A stretch of DNA of 49,186 bases, from assembly GCA_028716745.1 (NCBI GenBank), contig JAQUPE010000005.1, forward strand, positions 1 to 49,186, written 5' to 3'. Under the pieces are notes generated by a model. That model had not been told where the DNA came from, made no database searches, and was given only the letters and a program-made list of their open reading frames with translations. This document shows, one piece after another, positions 46,936 to 49,186 of this stretch (positions are counted from its first letter, which is position 1; every line of letters begins with the position of its first letter). Position numbers and translations under genes: made by a program. This DNA comes from Minisyncoccota bacterium (lineage in GTDB: Bacteria; Patescibacteriota; Minisyncoccia; UBA6257; 02-FULL-45-10c).

Positions 46936-47538
46936 TTAGACGCCGTGCGGGTCGGAAATTAAAATCCAAAGCGTTTTTAAGAGTATTTTTAAATCCAGTC
47001 CGATAGATTGGTTTTTAATATAATAGTCATCCAGCTCCAGCTCCTTTAAAAAGGGCAGCCCGGACGCTCCGCTGACTTGGGATAGGCCGGTGGCGCCGGC
47101 TTTTGCCAGCGGCAGGTGGCGGAAGGCCGAAGGATAGTTAAGAATTTCCTCCGGTTCGTGAGGGCGCGGCCCAACAAGAGAAAGTTCGCCTGTTAAAACA
47201 TTTAAAAGCTGGGGGAATTCATCCAGTTTCAATTTTCTTAGTATTCTGCCGACTCCGGTAACGCGGGGATCTTTTTTGATTTTGAAAAATGGTCCGTCAT
47301 TTCTTTCATTGAGGTTAATCAGGCCGTTTTTCATTTTTTGCGCTCCGGCAATCATTGAACGGAATTTGTATATGGAAATTCTTTTGCCTCTGCTGACGCG
47401 GTCAAGCACGACGAACACAGGTCCACTTGAATTCATTTTTATAGAGAGAGCAATAAGCGGCAAAAAAGGCAGGATGATTAAAAGTCCGGCAATTGCTCCG
47501 ACAATATCAATCAATCGTTTCAAAATTCGGTGAAGCAT
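46936..47538 (-). CDS. Undecaprenyl-phosphate sugar phosphotransferase (bacterial sugar transferase family)
   Basis: 200 residues, the size of the catalytic core. One N-terminal membrane segment (about 9-30, LIDIVGAIAGLLIILPFLPLIALSIKM) precedes the family motifs KRISIYKFRSM, RVTGVGRILRKLKLDEFPQLLNVL and GELSLVGPRP. These enzymes move a sugar-1-phosphate to undecaprenyl phosphate, starting surface glycan or glycoprotein-glycan synthesis. It faces the GT4 gene across a 29-bp promoter gap. Confidence 0.93.
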   Translation of the reverse strand: MLHRILKRLIDIVGAIAGLLIILPFLPLIALSIKMNSSGPVFVVLDRVSRGKRISIYKFRSMIAGAQKMKNGLINLNERNDGPFFKIKKDPRVTGVGRILRKLKLDEFPQLLNVLTGELSLVGPRPHEPEEILNYPSAFRHLPLAKAGATGLSQVSGASGLPFLKELELDDYYIKNQSIGLDLKILLKTLWILISDPHGV

Positions 47539-47567
47539 TATACAATGATTATAAATTAAAAGCTTTT

Positions 47568-48656
47568 ATGAAGGTAGCCCTACTTCACGATTATCTAAAT
47601 CAATATGGAGGCGCCGAGCGGGTGCTAGAAGTCTTCTGCGAAATTTTTCCCGACGCTCCGATTTACACGCTTTTTTATGATGAGGCAAAAACTCTCGGGC
47701 GCTTTAAGGGCAAGGTTAAGAAAACCAGTTTTTTGGACAAGAAGTTTATTTCTAAAAATCACAGAACTTTTATTCCATTGATGCCACTGGCGTCTTCGCT
47801 GATGAAAATAGGAAAAGACTATGATGTTATTTTGTCTTCAAGCGCCGGATATGGAAAGGGATTTAATTATGGCTCGGACGCCAAGCATGTTTCTTATTGC
47901 CATACGCCGCTCCGCTATGCCTGGGAGCATGAAAAATATTTTAACTGGCATCCGATCTTTAAAATTGCCGCCACGCCGGCGTTTTGGTATCTGCGTTCAT
48001 GGGATTATGGCGCCGGACAGAAGCCGGATTCATTTTTCGCCAATTCGGAATATATTGCCGGAAAAATTAAGAATTATTACAATCGCAATTCCGAAGTTTT
48101 ATATCCGCCGGTTGATTCGAAGGTTTTTTATAGAGATAAAAAAATAAAAAAGAAGGGCCTGCCCGGCCAGGGATATTTTCTGGCGGCCGGCCGGATGATG
48201 CATTATAAAAGGTTTGATATTATCGTTGAGGCCTTTAATAAGCTTGATTTGCCATTGGTAATTGTCGGCGGAGGGCCTGAGCTGGATAGGCTTAAAAAAA
48301 TGGCGATCTCGCCGAAAATTAAATTCGTTCCTTTTGTTTCCGAAAATGAATTACGGAACTTTTATAATGAAGCTGAAGCTTTTATATTTCCTCAGATAGA
48401 GGATTTTGGGCTGGTGGCGGCGGAGGCGCAGGCCTGCGGCACTCCGGTGATAGCTTTTTCGCAGGGAGGCGCCAGAGAAATAGTGGAAGACGGCGTTACA
48501 GGAATGTTTTTTGATAGCCAGACGCCGGAAGCCTTGGCCGCAGCGGTTAAAAAGTTTTTAACAATGAAATTTGATGCTAAAAAAATAGAAAAATCAGCCC
48601 AAAGATTTTCAAAAGAAAAATTCAAAAAAAGGATTTTAGAAGCTGTAAATTTTTAA
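47568..48656 (+). CDS. Glycosyltransferase family 4
   Basis: 362 residues from MKVALLHDYLNQYGGAERV; upstream in-frame ATGs lie inside the divergent gene. GT-B fold: an N-terminal acceptor domain with GGAERVLEVFCEIFP, and a C-terminal donor domain with FLAAGRMMHYKRFDIIVEAF, the nucleotide-sugar motif FPQIEDFGLVAAEAQACGTPVIAF, and GGAREIVEDGVTG. It probably adds a sugar to the lipid-linked unit begun by the neighbouring sugar transferase. A TATAAA box lies about 12 nt upstream. Confidence 0.92.
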   Translation: MKVALLHDYLNQYGGAERVLEVFCEIFPDAPIYTLFYDEAKTLGRFKGKVKKTSFLDKKFISKNHRTFIPLMPLASSLMKIGKDYDVILSSSAGYGKGFNYGSDAKHVSYCHTPLRYAWEHEKYFNWHPIFKIAATPAFWYLRSWDYGAGQKPDSFFANSEYIAGKIKNYYNRNSEVLYPPVDSKVFYRDKKIKKKGLPGQGYFLAAGRMMHYKRFDIIVEAFNKLDLPLVIVGGGPELDRLKKMAISPKIKFVPFVSENELRNFYNEAEAFIFPQIEDFGLVAAEAQACGTPVIAFSQGGAREIVEDGVTGMFFDSQTPEALAAAVKKFLTMKFDAKKIEKSAQRFSKEKFKKRILEAVNF

Positions 48657-48664
48657 TAATATTT

Positions 48665-48673
48665 TGATATAAT
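48665..48673 (+). promoter_or_regulatory. Extended -10 promoter of pilin copy 3, leaderless
   Basis: TGATATAAT ends five bases before the ATG at 48679. It is the same promoter core as pilin copies 1 and 2, but the ATG is placed differently. Confidence 0.6.
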
Positions 48674-48678
48674 AAACC

Positions 48679-49186
48679 ATGCTCCAGCTCCTCATCTTTT
48701 ATTTCCCCAGATTCTTCCGAAGCAATAGAAAAGCTTCTATTATACATGTCTCCAAATACCTCCAATCCTCCTTCACCCTCGTCGAACTCGTCGTCGTCCT
48801 AGGCATCCTAGCTATATTAGCCACAGTAACTCTATTAGTAATCAACCCCACAGAGCTGAACAGACAAGCTAGAGACGCTCAAAGACTCTCAGATCTCCAA
48901 ACAATAAACAGCGCCATAGGTCTATTTCAATCATATAACTACACCCTAACCGGCACAGCTAATACCGTATATATATCTCTGCCCAGCAACCAAGCAGACT
49001 GCTCAGACCTCGGACTAGCAGCCCTCCCAGCAGGATGGTCCTATGCCTGCAAGACATCCACCAACTACAGAAAGATAGATAGCACAGGCTGGATCCCCGT
49101 AGACTTCACCCAAGTCCAAACCTCAGCAGGATCTCTATTTGCAGCTCTGCCTATAGACCCCACCAACACAGCCACAGGCGGACTCT
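48679..49186 (+). CDS. Type IV pseudopilin, N-terminal part (pilin copy 3, runs off the right edge)
   Basis: About 169 residues are visible. A new leader (MLQLLIFYFPRFFRSNRK to YLQSS) replaces that of copies 1 and 2. The protein then equals copy 2 from FTLVELVVV to the edge, except that one valine codon differs. The Phe+1/Glu+5 pilin signal is kept. Unlike in copy 2, the C- and A-ending codon style starts at the first codon, so this copy may be closer to the source of the block. Any lectin domain lies outside the window. It follows the GT4 gene by 22 nt. Confidence 0.85.
   Translation, partial: MLQLLIFYFPRFFRSNRKASIIHVSKYLQSSFTLVELVVVLGILAILATVTLLVINPTELNRQARDAQRLSDLQTINSAIGLFQSYNYTLTGTANTVYISLPSNQADCSDLGLAALPAGWSYACKTSTNYRKIDSTGWIPVDFTQVQTSAGSLFAALPIDPTNTATGGL

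Noticed and set aside
1-49186. Alternative genetic code (UGA as Gly or Trp)
   Set aside because: UGA ends the 14811-15254 gene, no conserved gene has an internal UGA, and Trp codons are UGG.

Overview
The window looks like a chromosomal piece of a Patescibacteria (Candidate Phyla Radiation) bacterium, probably Parcubacteria-like. This rests on short or streamlined housekeeping proteins (IF-2 without its N-terminal region, a 672-residue ValRS, a 363-residue S1 protein), very tight spacing, AT-rich coding, T4SS-type small pilins, type IV pseudopilins, and protein families I know mainly from that group. The code is standard: UGA is used as a stop, and no gene needs UGA read as an amino acid. No rRNA, CRISPR array or transposase was seen. 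Nine tRNA genes are present.

Layout. 1-6.1 kb: partial prephenate dehydratase, an orphan, a membrane-anchored cyclophilin, a Nudix hydrolase, tRNA-Val, an isolated higher-GC gene, tRNA-Ile(UAU), FtsH and an S1 protein. 6.2-12.4 kb: MBL-fold protein, small membrane protein, GyrA, solute-binding protein and three T4SS-type pilins. 12.4-15.6 kb: a minus-strand island of six small, mostly membrane genes around an SPFH/band-7 protein. Its codon use is higher in GC, it has strong Shine-Dalgarno (SD) sites, consensus promoters and private terminators. 15.7-25.6 kb: tRNA-Leu between palindromes, a secreted protein, a XerC/D recombinase, rpsO, a NYN nuclease, pnp, a membrane protein, tig-clpP and tyrS-aroK. 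25.6-34.3 kb: tRNAs, infB-rbfA, aminotransferase, valS-prsW-hsp20 and an ndk-like gene. 34.4-37.5 kb: two tandem pseudopilin genes with lectin-like (LamG) domains. 37.5-49.2 kb: tsaD, a GT2 glycosyltransferase, a hypothetical-def-fmt operon opposite a 2H phosphoesterase and an S41 protease, rpmA, a pseudopilin fused to a tail-fibre-like region with an S74 chaperone, two glycan-assembly enzymes, and the start of a third pilin copy running off the edge.

Two gene styles coexist. Most core genes have a -10 box only 5-10 nt upstream of the ATG and no SD, which implies leaderless mRNAs. A minority (2.3 kb, 12.4-15.6 kb, 16 kb, 33.9 kb) have TTGAC-type -35 boxes, 5' leaders and strong SDs, and look like acquired cassettes.

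The most interesting system is the pilin family. It has constant N- and C-termini around variable lectin domains, and a tandem duplication that carried a fragment of the tsaD 3' end. A 416-bp block in copy 2 recurs 12.6 kb away in copy 3 with one mismatch although its codon use is foreign to the neighbourhood. Together this suggests recombination-driven diversification of a surface adhesin.
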